This document shows, in pieces, positions 16,758 to 25,440 of a stretch of DNA of 64,000 bases; positions within the stretch are counted from its first letter, which is position 1, and the number at the start of each line of letters is the position of its first letter. Under the pieces are notes generated by a model, which worked only from the letters and a program-made list of their open reading frames with translations, did no database searches and had not been told where the DNA came from. A program made the translations under genes and the position numbers. Source of the stretch: Anaeromonas frigoriresistens (lineage in GTDB: Bacteria; Bacillota; Clostridia; Tissierellales; SIT17); the NCBI RefSeq assembly GCF_016820655.1, contig NZ_WSFT01000013.1, positions 1 to 64,000 on the forward strand, in the 5' to 3' direction.

Positions 16758-18041
16758 CTATTTACTAATATTGTTCAGTACTGATTTTTTTTGTATATTT
16801 TCTTCCTTTGGAACTTTTAATAGAATCAGTCCCCCGATAATAAATAAAATAATGATGCTAAATACTCCGTTATTTGTTTTGCCAGTAACCTGTGTTATAA
16901 ATCCTACCAATAAGGGACCCATGATAGCTGCAAATTTACCAAAAATGTTATAAAATCCAAAAAATTCATTAGAATTTTCTTTTGGCACTAATTTCCCAAA
17001 ATATGACCTACTTAATGCTTGAATCCCACCTTGAGAAGTACCCACTAACATTGCTAATATCCAAAAATCCAAGGCACTATCTAAAAAGTATGCATATATA
17101 CATATTATTATATAAACCACAATTCCTACATATATCATTTTCCTAGCTGTAAATTTTTCAGCTAATTTCCCATATAATATTGCAAAAGGGAAAGCTACAA
17201 ATTGAGTAACTAATAATACTACTAATAGGGTTGTTGTTCCAATTCCTAAATCTGCTCCATAGGAGGTAGCCATCTTTATGATAGTTGACACCCCATCAAT
17301 ATAGAAAAAATATGCTAGTAAAAAGATAAATAATTGTTTGTGTTGTTTTATATTTTTAAAGGTATTATAAAGTCTAATAAAGCTCTTTTTTACTGTATGC
17401 TCTTCCTTCTCAATTCCATGAACCTGTTTAACATTTTTTATCATAGGAATACTAAATAATCCCCACCACAAAGCAGTAATTATAAATGCAATTTTACATG
17501 CTGTTGCTATATCAATAGGTATTTTATTAAATTGTGCTAATATAACAATTGTCATAGATACAATAAAAGGAATAGTGCTTCCTATATAACCTAATGCAAA
17601 ACCTAAAGTAGATACTTTATCCATTTTTTCTTCAATAGTGACATCAACTAAAAAAGAATCATAAAATACATTTGCCCCTGCAAAACCTATTGAACTAAGG
17701 AGATAAAAGAACAACAATACTATCCATATACCACTAGTAACAGTAGCTAATCCAAGAGTTGAGACTACCCCTAAGGATACAAATATTATAAAAATTATTT
17801 TTTTATATCCTTTATAATCTGCTAATGTACCTAATATAGGAGCTAATATAGCTATAACAAGGGTAGCAAGTGCATTTGTATACCCCCAATATACAGTTGA
17901 TAATGAAGCCTTTTCCCCTGCATCTACTAATATCATCTTAAAAAATAAAGGTAATATAGTAGAAGTAACAGCAAGAGTGTATGCAGAATTAGCCCAATCA
18001 TACATTATCCAACTTTTTTCTAGCTTATTAATTTTATTCAT
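16758..18041 (-). CDS. MFS transporter, UMF1/Atg22 family
   Basis: 427 residues with about 12 hydrophobic helices. The N-terminal WIMYDWANSAYTLAVT is the hallmark YDWANSA(Y/F) of the UMF1 family related to yeast Atg22 (vacuolar amino acid efflux). The helix-6/7 loop is long and charged (about residues 195-225). GTSQGGIQALSRSYFGKLVP matches the conserved MFS helix 10-11 loop of this family. In bacteria the substrate is unknown; amino acids are plausible. It follows the phosphodiesterase gene by 19 bp, so the two are likely cotranscribed. Confidence 0.88.
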   Translation of the reverse strand: MNKINKLEKSWIMYDWANSAYTLAVTSTILPLFFKMILVDAGEKASLSTVYWGYTNALATLVIAILAPILGTLADYKGYKKIIFIIFVSLGVVSTLGLATVTSGIWIVLLFFYLLSSIGFAGANVFYDSFLVDVTIEEKMDKVSTLGFALGYIGSTIPFIVSMTIVILAQFNKIPIDIATACKIAFIITALWWGLFSIPMIKNVKQVHGIEKEEHTVKKSFIRLYNTFKNIKQHKQLFIFLLAYFFYIDGVSTIIKMATSYGADLGIGTTTLLVVLLVTQFVAFPFAILYGKLAEKFTARKMIYVGIVVYIIICIYAYFLDSALDFWILAMLVGTSQGGIQALSRSYFGKLVPKENSNEFFGFYNIFGKFAAIMGPLLVGFITQVTGKTNNGVFSIIILFIIGGLILLKVPKEENIQKKSVLNNISK

Positions 18042-18060
18042 AATATACCCCCCATTTTTA

Positions 18061-19362
18061 TTAATCTAGAATTTCTTCTAATACTCTTCCATCGATATTC
18101 TCTAATTCAAACCCTAGTAATCTAGAGAAGGTACCTCCTTGATCGACTAGACTCATATTATCTATTTTAACACCAGGCTTTATTCCTTTTCCTTTAGCTA
18201 TAAAAACAGTAGTATAGTCTTTTTTATAAGGTGAGTATCCATGGGTAGATAAAGTTATGTGAGGAACGTTACCTACATCTTCAATTTTTACATTTTTTAT
18301 AGGTTCACCCCTATGAGAATCTAAAAAATAATAACCTTTTTTTGCTTCTAACATAAAATCACACTCACTATCTGCTCCTAAATATGAAGCCTCTTCTGAT
18401 GTGAGAATTTGTTCTATACAATTATACTTTGAGTTAAACTTTTCTAATATTTTCTTAATTTTATTCTTCATTTCACTATCATTATTCTTAGTATAAATGT
18501 AAGCCGAACCACCACAATTTTTCAAAATTGCTTTCCATTCTTTTATTTCATTTTTACTATTTACTTTAATAAAACCTTCCTCTTTTAAAACAACGTTGAA
18601 ATTAATTATTTTATCTTCATTTAAGCTACTATGATCCCCTAAGATAACAAGTGTACTATCCTCATCCATATCAGTTTCCTTTAAACAATCTAATATCTCT
18701 CCTAATCTTTTATCATGTCTTAGTAAAGAATCCTTTGCTTCCTTTGAATCAAATCCATGGTAATGCCTTTTTGTATCTAAATCTGTAAAATGAGCCATAG
18801 TTATATCTGGTTTTTTATTTGTTAAAGTATTAATTAAACATTTCTGGATAAAATTATCTAATTCAGGTTGAGACTTTCCTTTTCTAATATTTCCATACTT
18901 ATGATTCATCCCTATCTGATACATAGGACTTCCATTCAATAGAGATACAATGATTTGATTTTGCCATGGTCTATTTGAAAATATCTCTGGCATATTATAT
19001 TGAATTTTGGATTTGCCGGTAACTGGCCATAATAAAGCTGCTACTTTCATCCCATTATTAATGGCTATATCATAAAATGTTTGAGATTTTATATAGCTTC
19101 TTTGCCAATACCAATCTGGAGAAATTCTATTGGGTTGTATCAAAGTATTATTTATTATTTTATGATTTTTAGGATGTTTACCAGTAACAATACTAGCATG
19201 GGCTGGATAGGTGAGGCTTGGATATATACTATATACATTTCTACAATAGGATGAGTTTTGGATAAACCTTTTAAAATTAGGTAAGGTATTGATATACTCA
19301 AAGTCTAAAGTGGATAGTCCATCAAAGGATATAATTATTAAATATTTCGTTTTTCTTTTCAT
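18061..19362 (-). CDS. Type I phosphodiesterase / nucleotide pyrophosphatase family
   Basis: 433 residues of the alkaline phosphatase superfamily. The metal-binding Asp is in IISFDGLS (residues 10-17) and the nucleophile Thr in PSLTYPAHASIVTGKHP (about 48-64). Later ligands are visible in MAHFTDLDTKRHYHG, VILGDHSS and HITLSTHGYSP. This layout is that of PF01663 enzymes, which cleave nucleotide pyrophosphate or phosphodiester bonds. There is no signal peptide, which suggests a cytosolic location. AGGAGGAGG precedes the ATG. The MFS gene follows directly. Confidence 0.88.
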   Translation of the reverse strand: MKRKTKYLIIISFDGLSTLDFEYINTLPNFKRFIQNSSYCRNVYSIYPSLTYPAHASIVTGKHPKNHKIINNTLIQPNRISPDWYWQRSYIKSQTFYDIAINNGMKVAALLWPVTGKSKIQYNMPEIFSNRPWQNQIIVSLLNGSPMYQIGMNHKYGNIRKGKSQPELDNFIQKCLINTLTNKKPDITMAHFTDLDTKRHYHGFDSKEAKDSLLRHDKRLGEILDCLKETDMDEDSTLVILGDHSSLNEDKIINFNVVLKEEGFIKVNSKNEIKEWKAILKNCGGSAYIYTKNNDSEMKNKIKKILEKFNSKYNCIEQILTSEEASYLGADSECDFMLEAKKGYYFLDSHRGEPIKNVKIEDVGNVPHITLSTHGYSPYKKDYTTVFIAKGKGIKPGVKIDNMSLVDQGGTFSRLLGFELENIDGRVLEEILD

Positions 19363-19636
19363 AAATCCTCCTCCTGAAAGTTATAATAAAAATTAGCCTT
19401 AAGTAATTATATGCTAATACTTCTTTTGCTAATATTTGAATAAATAATTATTAACTATATAATTCTTCATCATGTAGTCATATCCTTTTAAGTATTCTGA
19501 TAATTTAATAAATATCTGTTTAATATGTTAATTAATTTTAATAACTTTATATGTTTCATACCCAGCGAAAATGTATTATAATATATGAATGTGCAAAAAT
19601 ATCACTTTTGATAAAAATATAAAGGAGGAAATTATA

Positions 19637-20251
19637 ATGAATATTAAAGAAACAAGTAACGTTAATGTTACTGCTGCAGATCCATCTGCTTTAGGTCTTT
19701 TTGGACTAGCTATGGTAACATTAGTTGCATCTTCACAAAAACTTGGATTAACTACTGGTGTAAGTTATATAATTCCATGGGCATTATTCTTAGGAGCATT
19801 TGCTCAACTATTTGCATGTATAAATGATTCTAAGCGTAATAATGTATTCGGTACAACAGCTTTCGGGGGATATGCTTTCTTTTGGATGGCTGTAGCTACA
19901 TCATGGCTTATGAAGTTAGGATTATTTGGAGAGAATGTTGTTCAAGATATCGATGGAAAACAATTAGGATTTGCATTTTTAGGTTATCTAATATTTAGTA
20001 TCTATATGACAATAGGAGCAGCTGAAACTCACAAGGTATTATTTACTATTTTTGTATTAATTGATTTTCTATTTATAGGTTTAACTTTAAGCAGCTTTGA
20101 TATTGCTTACCACTTTACTCATAAACTTGCAGCTTTTTCTGAATTGGCTATAGCAATAGTTTCATTCTATGGTTCAGCAGCATCGGTCTTAAATGTACAT
20201 TTTGGAAAAGAGTTTTTACCTATTGGAAAACCCTTTGGAATATTTAAATAA
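19637..20251 (+). CDS. Acetate uptake transporter (GPR1/FUN34/YaaH, SatP-like)
   Basis: About 204 residues with six hydrophobic helices. The N-terminal DPSALGLFGLAMVTLVAS corresponds to the NPAPLGL-type motif of the AceTr/SatP family of acetate-succinate channels. A PWALFLGAFAQLFA helix and FGTTAFGGYAFFW are also typical. I start at the ATG at 19637 because AAAGGAGG lies 8 nt upstream; an upstream ATG at 19589 has no ribosome site. A TATAAT at 19577-19582 may be its -10 box, with only a weak -35. Two hairpins follow the gene. Confidence 0.9.
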   Translation: MNIKETSNVNVTAADPSALGLFGLAMVTLVASSQKLGLTTGVSYIIPWALFLGAFAQLFACINDSKRNNVFGTTAFGGYAFFWMAVATSWLMKLGLFGENVVQDIDGKQLGFAFLGYLIFSIYMTIGAAETHKVLFTIFVLIDFLFIGLTLSSFDIAYHFTHKLAAFSELAIAIVSFYGSAASVLNVHFGKEFLPIGKPFGIFK

Positions 20252-20305
20252 TAAATGATATTAAAAAACTTGTATATTAATATACAAGTTTTCGATATCA
20301 TTTAT
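20251..20305 (+). terminator. Nested hairpin terminator after the acetate transporter
   Basis: An outer stem (20251-20261 with 20295-20305) encloses an inner AACTTGTATATTAATATACAAGTT stem-loop ending in TTTTC. It begins at the last base of the stop codon of the transporter. Confidence 0.6.
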
Positions 20306-20318
20306 CTTATTATTATTT

Positions 20319-20360
20319 CAACCTAATGTATTTCCATGGAAATACATTAGGTTGTTTTTT
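20319..20360 (+). terminator. Second terminator, 36-bp palindrome
   Basis: A perfect palindrome (20319-20354, centre CCATGG) is followed by T6 on the plus strand. Coming 14 nt after the first hairpin, it makes a tandem terminator. Its 3' tail overlaps the stop codon of the convergent gene (20359). Confidence 0.75.
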
Positions 20361-20823
20361 ATTTATTACCTTTTCCTGTTAAGTATTCTATCTCAATTCT
20401 TAATACTGTTGTATCTCCATATGACTTGGATACATATTTTTTACCTTTAGTCATATAGGATTTAGCAAACTTACTAATAAATTCTACTAACACTTCCTTC
20501 TTTTCATCCACGTCAGCTTTTTCTATCTTTCCAAATACTATTACACTCTTATAATTTGTAGTGAATTTCTCTGAAATAACTTTAGAATCTCCTACAACAC
20601 AAAAACTTACTTTATTATTCTGTGAAATATTATCTAATTTATATCCGTCCTCTGCGCAATGAAGATATAGACTATCTTTATAATATATATAATTCATTGG
20701 AACTCCATATGGATAACCATTTTCTCCCGTTACTGATAAAACTCCGTAATTACATTCTTCTAGAATAGATATAGCTTCCTGATGTTGTAATTGTTTATCT
20801 TTTCTTCTCATCTCTCTAAACAT
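20359..20823 (-). CDS. Pyridoxamine 5'-phosphate oxidase-like flavoprotein
   Basis: 154 residues of the FMN-binding split-barrel family related to NimA. MRRKDKQL starts the typical N-terminal helix, followed by GVLSVTGENGYPYGVPMNYIYYKDSLYLHCAEDGYKLDNI, the conserved barrel and FMN phosphate region, and VSFCVVGD. NimA-type proteins reduce nitroimidazoles, while most homologues have unknown substrates. Cytosolic. It follows the GNAT gene by 38 bp in the same direction, so possibly cotranscribed. Confidence 0.85.
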   Translation of the reverse strand: MFREMRRKDKQLQHQEAISILEECNYGVLSVTGENGYPYGVPMNYIYYKDSLYLHCAEDGYKLDNISQNNKVSFCVVGDSKVISEKFTTNYKSVIVFGKIEKADVDEKKEVLVEFISKFAKSYMTKGKKYVSKSYGDTTVLRIEIEYLTGKGNK

Positions 20824-20861
20824 AAAATCCCCCTATTATTTTTTATAGTATTAAAAGCTTC

Positions 20862-21350
20862 TTAATCTAAAATCAACTGATATATGTAAATATCAATATA
20901 TTTGCTAAATTTAAACCCTGCCTCCTTCATAGTACCTATATGATTAAATCCATATTTTTCATGAAGATAGATGCTCTTTTGATTAGCCCCTGCTATTCTA
21001 GCTATAATAGAATGATACTTAAGTTTCTTAGCTATTTCTATTCCTTCATGAAAAAGTTTATTACCTATACCTTTACTTCTAAAGCTATTTTCTATATAAA
21101 TAGATATTTCTATAGTTGGATCATATCCCTTTTTATTTGACCAGGAGGATAGAGAAATCCATCCTATCACTTCACCACTTACTTCAGCTACTAAAATAGG
21201 ATATCTTTCATTATGATCTTCGTACCAAATCATTGCCCCCTTCTCATCCCTTACATCAATATCCATAGTTGCAATACTATGAAGTACTGCTTCATTATAA
21301 ATTTCTGTAATTCTATTTATATCTTCTTTCTTAGATTTTCTTATAATCAT
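20862..21350 (-). CDS. GNAT N-acetyltransferase (PAT/MnaT-like)
   Basis: 162 residues covering a full GNAT fold. IRKSKKEDINRITEIYNEAV opens beta1-alpha1, WISLSSWSNKKGYD precedes beta4, and the acetyl-CoA loop is RSKGIGNKL (Q/RxxGxG/A form). NQKSIYLHEKYGF is the conserved C-terminal helix. The FEHIGTM-like end (FNHIGTMKEAGFKF) resembles phosphinothricin/methionine sulfoximine acetyltransferases, but resistance function is not shown. It is divergent from bioY, so BirA-type box 1 lies 34 bp upstream of its start codon and might also affect it. Confidence 0.87.
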   Translation of the reverse strand: MIIRKSKKEDINRITEIYNEAVLHSIATMDIDVRDEKGAMIWYEDHNERYPILVAEVSGEVIGWISLSSWSNKKGYDPTIEISIYIENSFRSKGIGNKLFHEGIEIAKKLKYHSIIARIAGANQKSIYLHEKYGFNHIGTMKEAGFKFSKYIDIYIYQLILD

Positions 21351-21383
21351 GGTTTCACCTACTTTTGTTATATGAATAATTAA

Positions 21384-21417
21384 ATTGTTAACCTCTTTTT
21401 ATTTTTAAGTTGACAAT
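21384..21417. promoter_or_regulatory. BirA-type operator, box 1
   Basis: ATTGTTAAC (21384-21392), a 16-bp gap, then GTTGACAAT (21409-21417): an inverted repeat with one mismatch, of the form recognised by biotin protein ligase/repressor BirA in Firmicutes. Its right arm contains the bioY -35 hexamer. Confidence 0.75.
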
Positions 21418-21438
21418 GCCACTGTATTATATTAATAT
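21410..21438 (+). promoter_or_regulatory. bioY promoter
   Basis: TTGACA (21410-21415), 17 bp, TAATAT (21433-21438). The -35 lies inside BirA box 1 and box 2 begins just after the -10, so repressor at either site would block polymerase. Confidence 0.65.
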
Positions 21439-21441
21439 TTA

Positions 21442-21475
21442 ATTGTTAACCATTGTTTTAACTTTAGTTGACAAT
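21442..21475. promoter_or_regulatory. BirA-type operator, box 2
   Basis: ATTGTTAAC (21442-21450), 16-bp gap, GTTGACAAT (21467-21475). It is the same motif and spacing as box 1 and is placed 58 bp downstream of it, over the expected transcription start. Confidence 0.75.
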
Positions 21476-21500
21476 CAAATATTATAACGGGAGTGAGCTT

Positions 21501-22055
21501 ATGAAATCTAAAAATATTGCATCAGTATCCATGTTTGTAGCTTTGACAGCTATATGTGCCCAAATATCTATACCATTACCTTCAGGTGTTCCAATCACCT
21601 TACAAGTTTTACCTGTATTATTATCAGGAGTAATTTTAGGAAGCAAATACGGAGCTATGTCTCAAATAGTATACATATTATTAGGAGCAATCGGTATACC
21701 GGTATTTGCTAATGGATATTCAGGTCTACAAGTCCTAGCAGGAGTTACTGGTGGGTACATATGGAGTTTTCCAATTGCTAGTTTTATTATTGGATTATTA
21801 GCAAAATCATTTAGTAGTAGAAGCAAAACTAAAAATGCAATAATATATAGTATATCCTTTATATTAGGACTTTTAATTATTTATTCTTTAGGATCAATGC
21901 AATTTTATAAGTTATCAGGAATGACTTATGCTAATACATTAAAATTTACTATTATTCCATTTATAATACCTGATTTAATTAAAATAGGAATAACTGTACC
22001 ACTAGCTATAAAGTTAAAAGAATCATTACTCAAAGCAAATTTGATATCAATTTAA
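21501..22055 (+). CDS. bioY: Biotin transporter BioY (ECF S component)
   Basis: About 184 residues with six hydrophobic helices. The BioY pattern is clear: ALTAICAQISIPLPSGVPIT, LQVLPVLLSGVILGSKYGA, YILLGAIGIPVFANG and GGYIWSFPIASFIIGLL. BioY binds biotin and imports it alone or with the ECF energising module. The ATG at 21501 is used because GGGAGTGAG lies 5 nt upstream; the longer start would lie inside operator box 2. Regulation by biotin through BirA is inferred from the twin boxes. No biotin synthesis genes are nearby, in keeping with a scavenger. Confidence 0.93.
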   Translation: MKSKNIASVSMFVALTAICAQISIPLPSGVPITLQVLPVLLSGVILGSKYGAMSQIVYILLGAIGIPVFANGYSGLQVLAGVTGGYIWSFPIASFIIGLLAKSFSSRSKTKNAIIYSISFILGLLIIYSLGSMQFYKLSGMTYANTLKFTIIPFIIPDLIKIGITVPLAIKLKESLLKANLISI

Positions 22056-22063
22056 TTAATATG

Positions 22064-22096
22064 TAGAAATCCACCCCAGGGTGGATTTCTAGTTTT
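22064..22096 (+). terminator. bioY terminator
   Basis: 13-bp stem (22064-22076 with 22079-22091) with a GC-rich CCACCC core and a minimal loop, followed by GTTTT. Confidence 0.8.
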
Positions 22097-22712
22097 ATAA
22101 ACTAATAATATATTTTATAAGATTATCAACATCAGCTTCACTAGCTTCTATTTTAAGTGCTTTTGAAAAAAGATCATATCCCTTCTCATCATTAAAATAT
22201 AGCCATTTTAACGACTCTTTAGGTCCTAAATACCACATATCTTTGATATTAAAATATATTTCTATACTGTCCTTCAACATCCAGTGATATCGAAAATTTC
22301 CTTCAATATCTCTTTTCTTAGTTCTCTCATTCATTTTGTTTAACCAATTTCTTAGATGTTCCTTTTCCTCATCAGTTTTTATCTTTGGTCCTTTATTATA
22401 CTCTTCTTCTATATCATTTAATAATCTCTCTCCAATATATCTATTATCTAAGATTAATTGACCCCCATGAATATGTATATAGTCCCTAGCTTTTCTTGAT
22501 TGGGTGATAGGATATATCCATGCATCTAATTGTTTATCCATTATAATAGAGCTATCATGTAGCTTTTCATACCCTTCATAAAAACATAGGATATCAATAT
22601 CACTTTCATCAGTAAAGTTTCCTTTGGCGTAAGATCCATATAGAACAATAGTGTGGACTTTATATTTATTAATCAAATATTTCTTTACTTCTTCAATATA
22701 TTCATTATACAT
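22095..22712 (-). CDS. Nucleotidyltransferase-domain protein
   Basis: 205 residues. The pol-beta-type nucleotidyltransferase signature VLYGSYAKGNFTDESDIDILCF is at about residues 22-43 (GS...DxD metal site). The remainder is helical (RTKKRDIEGNFRYHWMLKDSIEIYF) and resembles stand-alone proteins with a C-terminal HEPN-like helical region, which suggests a fusion of toxin/antitoxin-type MNT and helical modules. The actual target is unknown. It follows the LiaF-like gene by 27 bp. Confidence 0.75.
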   Translation of the reverse strand: MYNEYIEEVKKYLINKYKVHTIVLYGSYAKGNFTDESDIDILCFYEGYEKLHDSSIIMDKQLDAWIYPITQSRKARDYIHIHGGQLILDNRYIGERLLNDIEEEYNKGPKIKTDEEKEHLRNWLNKMNERTKKRDIEGNFRYHWMLKDSIEIYFNIKDMWYLGPKESLKWLYFNDEKGYDLFSKALKIEASEADVDNLIKYIISL

Positions 22713-22739
22713 TAATTCACCTTCTCTATATCAATAATA

Positions 22740-23420
22740 TTAGTTTATTACTCCTGTATATTCTTTTATTTCAAATCCCCCAAACATAACAAAGCAGTTA
22801 ATTCTAAGAGTAGGTAATTTATCATTACCTTTATTTGTTGTCTTATTACTCCACCCTCCAAATAAAGGAATACCTTTGACAACTACATTCCATCCATTTG
22901 GCACATATATGTCTAATCCTCCAAAAGCTACGAAAACATCTATTACAGCTTCATTTTCGTCTATTATTTTAGCTTCTCTTAAATCCAAATCAATTCCCCC
23001 AAAAATAGCTGTTGCACTCCCCCCCTTGAACTTATCAGAAGAATTTTTTAGATTAATACCTGAAAATACTGCTATAGGATTACATGCATCCTTACTTTGT
23101 TTTTGCCACTTATTTTGTGAGGAAAATATAATCCATAATCCTACTAATATAAGTACAACTGGCCAAAACTCTAGGTACTCAAAAATGTTAAAATAATCTA
23201 GATTCCTTAATTGAAACATAACTCCTATAATAAATACTATCAGTCCTCCTGTTTTCGATGCAGGATTAGTTATTAAACTAAATAACCCAATTAATATAAG
23301 GACTGATGGCCAAAAAGTTGAAATCAAACTTCCTATACTTACGTCTAAAATTCCATTAGCATTCAAAAGTAATATAATTCCCACCAAAATAATAATAACC
23401 CCAAATAAATTTTTTCTCAT
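22740..23420 (-). CDS. LiaF-like membrane protein
   Basis: 226 residues. Three to four N-terminal hydrophobic helices (about 5-22, 29-46, 51-67 and 78-97) form a LiaI/LiaF-type (DUF5668-like) region. The cytosolic C-terminal half has the repeated FSGINLK, IFGGIDLDLREA, AFGGLDIYVPNGW and MFGGFEIKE blades of the cell-wall-active antibiotic response domain found in LiaF. LiaF restrains the LiaRS two-component system in Bacillus. No liaR or liaS is adjacent, so this may be an orphan sensor of envelope state. Confidence 0.85.
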   Translation of the reverse strand: MRKNLFGVIIILVGIILLLNANGILDVSIGSLISTFWPSVLILIGLFSLITNPASKTGGLIVFIIGVMFQLRNLDYFNIFEYLEFWPVVLILVGLWIIFSSQNKWQKQSKDACNPIAVFSGINLKNSSDKFKGGSATAIFGGIDLDLREAKIIDENEAVIDVFVAFGGLDIYVPNGWNVVVKGIPLFGGWSNKTTNKGNDKLPTLRINCFVMFGGFEIKEYTGVIN

Positions 23421-23516
23421 TAAATCACTCCCACTTTTTTCTTAGAATATATTATATTATTATTCAATAAAAAATTAATAAATCCTTTATTCTAGATATT
23501 TGATCTAATTTTATCT

Positions 23517-23690
23517 TTAATATTCTTCTCGGAGGATTCCCATAATTATATCATCATGATACTCTCAATTTCTGAATATCATTTTTCTAATTCTTCCTTC
23601 TTTAGCAAATCCATTTTCCTTATATGAATTTATTGCCCTTTCATTAAAACTGAATACATTTAATTGAATTTTATTCCCTTTTAACATCAT
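23517..23690 (-). pseudogene. GNAT acetyltransferase C-terminal relic
   Basis: A 58-codon frame encodes the last part of a RimJ/RimL-type acetyltransferase: LNVFSFNERAINSYKENGF, EGRIRKMIFRN, stop, EYHDDIIMGILREEY. The internal TGA (23565-23567) falls where the family has Gly in RNGEYHD, consistent with GGA to TGA. About 110 upstream residues are missing. A ribosome-site-like AAGGGGGA precedes ATGATG at 23690, so a short peptide could still be made. The rest of the 23421-23815 spacer shows no other gene. Confidence 0.75.
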
Positions 23691-23815
23691 CAATCCCCCT
23701 TTTGAATATACTTCTATATATTCTTTTTTAAACCCTTTTAGTATAAAAAATTTTTATAAAAAATTAACACATTTATTTTTAATGATGCTATAATTAATTT
23801 AGAGGAGATGATATC

Positions 23816-24028
23816 ATGAAAAATATTTTTAGTTGGCTTATAGTTTTAAGTATATTGGCTATGGTATTGTTTAATATCTTCACAGTAATGGATTCAATAA
23901 ATATACATATTTTTTATATTATAACTATTTCAATATTATTTATAGCACTGGTGGGTTTAATAGTTGTTTTAATTAAAGAAAGATTAAAAGAAAAGGAGGA
24001 GGAAAAAGATGTTATTGGTAAATACTGA
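23816..24028 (+). CDS. Small two-helix membrane protein
   Basis: 70 residues: a first hydrophobic segment at about 4-24, a second at about 31-53, then a highly charged tail KERLKEKEEEKDV. Not recognised. Start supported by AGAGGAG. It overlaps the ybjQ-type gene by 20 bp, and the ribosome site of that gene lies in the charged tail codons, so the two are translationally linked. Confidence 0.6.
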   Translation: MKNIFSWLIVLSILAMVLFNIFTVMDSINIHIFYIITISILFIALVGLIVVLIKERLKEKEEEKDVIGKY

Positions 24029-24323
24029 TTACATAACAAATGTAGAAATAACTGAATCCCTTGGTTTAGTTAAAGGAAGTACAATAAGAGCAAAACATGT
24101 GGGTAGAGATATTGCTGCTGGTTTAAAGAACTTAGTAGGAGGAGAGCTAAGTGGATATGCTGAAATGATTGATGAAGCTCGTCAAATTGCTACATCTAGA
24201 ATGGTAAAGGAAGCAGAGGGCCTGGGGGCTGATGCAATCATTAATATTAGGTACTCAACCACTGCCGTGACTCAAGGAGCTGCTGAAATTTTAATCTATG
24301 GTACTGCTGTTAAAACAAAATAA
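24009..24323 (+). CDS. YbjQ family heavy-metal-binding-domain protein
   Basis: 104 residues matching the UPF0145/YbjQ family end to end: ITESLGLVKGSTIRAKHVGRD, a GGELSGYAEMIDEARQIA helix, and LGADAIINIRYSTT. The family forms pentameric cytosolic rings whose function is not established; the heavy-metal-binding name is historical. AAAGGAGGAGG precedes the ATG. Cotranscribed with the small membrane protein upstream and closed by a terminator. Confidence 0.9.
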   Translation: MLLVNTDYITNVEITESLGLVKGSTIRAKHVGRDIAAGLKNLVGGELSGYAEMIDEARQIATSRMVKEAEGLGADAIINIRYSTTAVTQGAAEILIYGTAVKTK

Positions 24324-24357
24324 ACAAAGACCCTGGTTAGGGTCTTTGTTTATTTTT
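24322..24357 (+). terminator. Terminator after ybjQ-type gene
   Basis: 13-bp stem (24322-24334 with 24339-24351), GC-rich centre, then ATTTTT. It lies between convergent genes and overlaps the stop of the hydrolase gene. Confidence 0.8.
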
Positions 24358-25246
24358 GATCTATAAAACTCACTATGTACTCGATTAAATTATCAAGATT
24401 ATCAATCAATGGTGAATGCCCACTATTTTCTATAATTTTTAAAGTAGCATTATCCCCTATAGCTTCTTCTATTCCCTTAGCCATTTCCATTGGAACAACA
24501 TAATCCCTGTCCCCTTGAATAATCAATGTAGGTATATCTATTTTATGGGCTAAATTTTTACCTTCTACTACCCCATTATGTTTATTGCTTATATTAAAGG
24601 TCATTAAAGCATAATCTACATCAACTAAATTTCTTTGGGTTAACATATCCTCCAAATATTCATCATACCTTTTTTCCTCAGGCTTATTGTGAGTATATAT
24701 AGTCATTTCCCAAATCTGTCTTAATGTGTCTTTATCTTTATTTTTATATGCATTTAGTATAGGTAACACTTGAACAGGATCCATTGCAACCTCTTCTCTA
24801 GTTGTTAAGAATTCTCCTATTATTGGTTTTCCAATCTCATTCTTTTTAAATATTGGATATCCACTAACACCAACTGATTCAACTAAAATAAGCTTTTTAA
24901 CATAATCTGGATAATCAATTGTGAATTGCATAGCTACTCCACCTCCAGTAGACCAACCAGCCAATGAAAAGTTTTTAATGTTTAATTTATCCACAAATAA
25001 TTTTACATCTTCTGAAAAGTCTTTCAAAGAATCAATTCTTTGATTATAAGTAGAAATACCAAATCCTCTTAAATCTATGGAATAAATCTTATATTCATTC
25101 GGAAGATTTTCCATTACTAAATCCCAATGTTTTGATGATGTCATATTCCCATGAATTAATATCAGAGTGTTATCACCACTGCCACCCTCTCTATATCCTA
25201 AGGTTTCACCATTTCCAATTTCTATTGATTTTAGAGTAGTCTCCAC
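24350..25246 (-). CDS. Alpha/beta hydrolase
   Basis: 298 residues. Oxyanion region LIHGNMTSS (about 31-39), nucleophile elbow GWSTGGG (Ser near residue 99), acid Asp in GDRDYVVP (near 246) and catalytic His in SGHSP (near 278) form a complete triad. The family spans esterases, haloperoxidases and lyase-like enzymes, so the substrate cannot be told. No signal peptide. Start is GTG (M-E-T-T) after AGGAGGAAT, in preference to no better ATG. A possible promoter (TTGTAC-17-TATAAA) lies in the 228-bp upstream spacer. Confidence 0.85.
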   Translation of the reverse strand: METTLKSIEIGNGETLGYREGGSGDNTLILIHGNMTSSKHWDLVMENLPNEYKIYSIDLRGFGISTYNQRIDSLKDFSEDVKLFVDKLNIKNFSLAGWSTGGGVAMQFTIDYPDYVKKLILVESVGVSGYPIFKKNEIGKPIIGEFLTTREEVAMDPVQVLPILNAYKNKDKDTLRQIWEMTIYTHNKPEEKRYDEYLEDMLTQRNLVDVDYALMTFNISNKHNGVVEGKNLAHKIDIPTLIIQGDRDYVVPMEMAKGIEEAIGDNATLKIIENSGHSPLIDNLDNLIEYIVSFIDQK

Positions 25247-25440
25247 AGTAAATTCCTCCTAATAGTTTATTATTTAGATAATGCAATCTTTGTACCATAT
25301 GTCTATTGTCTAAAAATAGCTATTCAAATAAATATTAACAAAATATTTTTGTATTATATTTATACATAGTGTATTAAGTTTGTACAATAATATATGTTAA
25401 TAATTATATATTCTTTATACACCAATTGAATTCCTTTAAG

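Noticed and set aside
22095-22712. Toxin-antitoxin system of the MNT/HEPN type
   Set aside because: Only one gene with a nucleotidyltransferase motif is present; the neighbour is a LiaF-like protein, not a HEPN toxin with RX4-6H.
23565-23567. Selenocysteine codon in the acetyltransferase relic
   Set aside because: The TGA replaces a Gly codon of the family, the gene lacks most of its length, and no hairpin follows.
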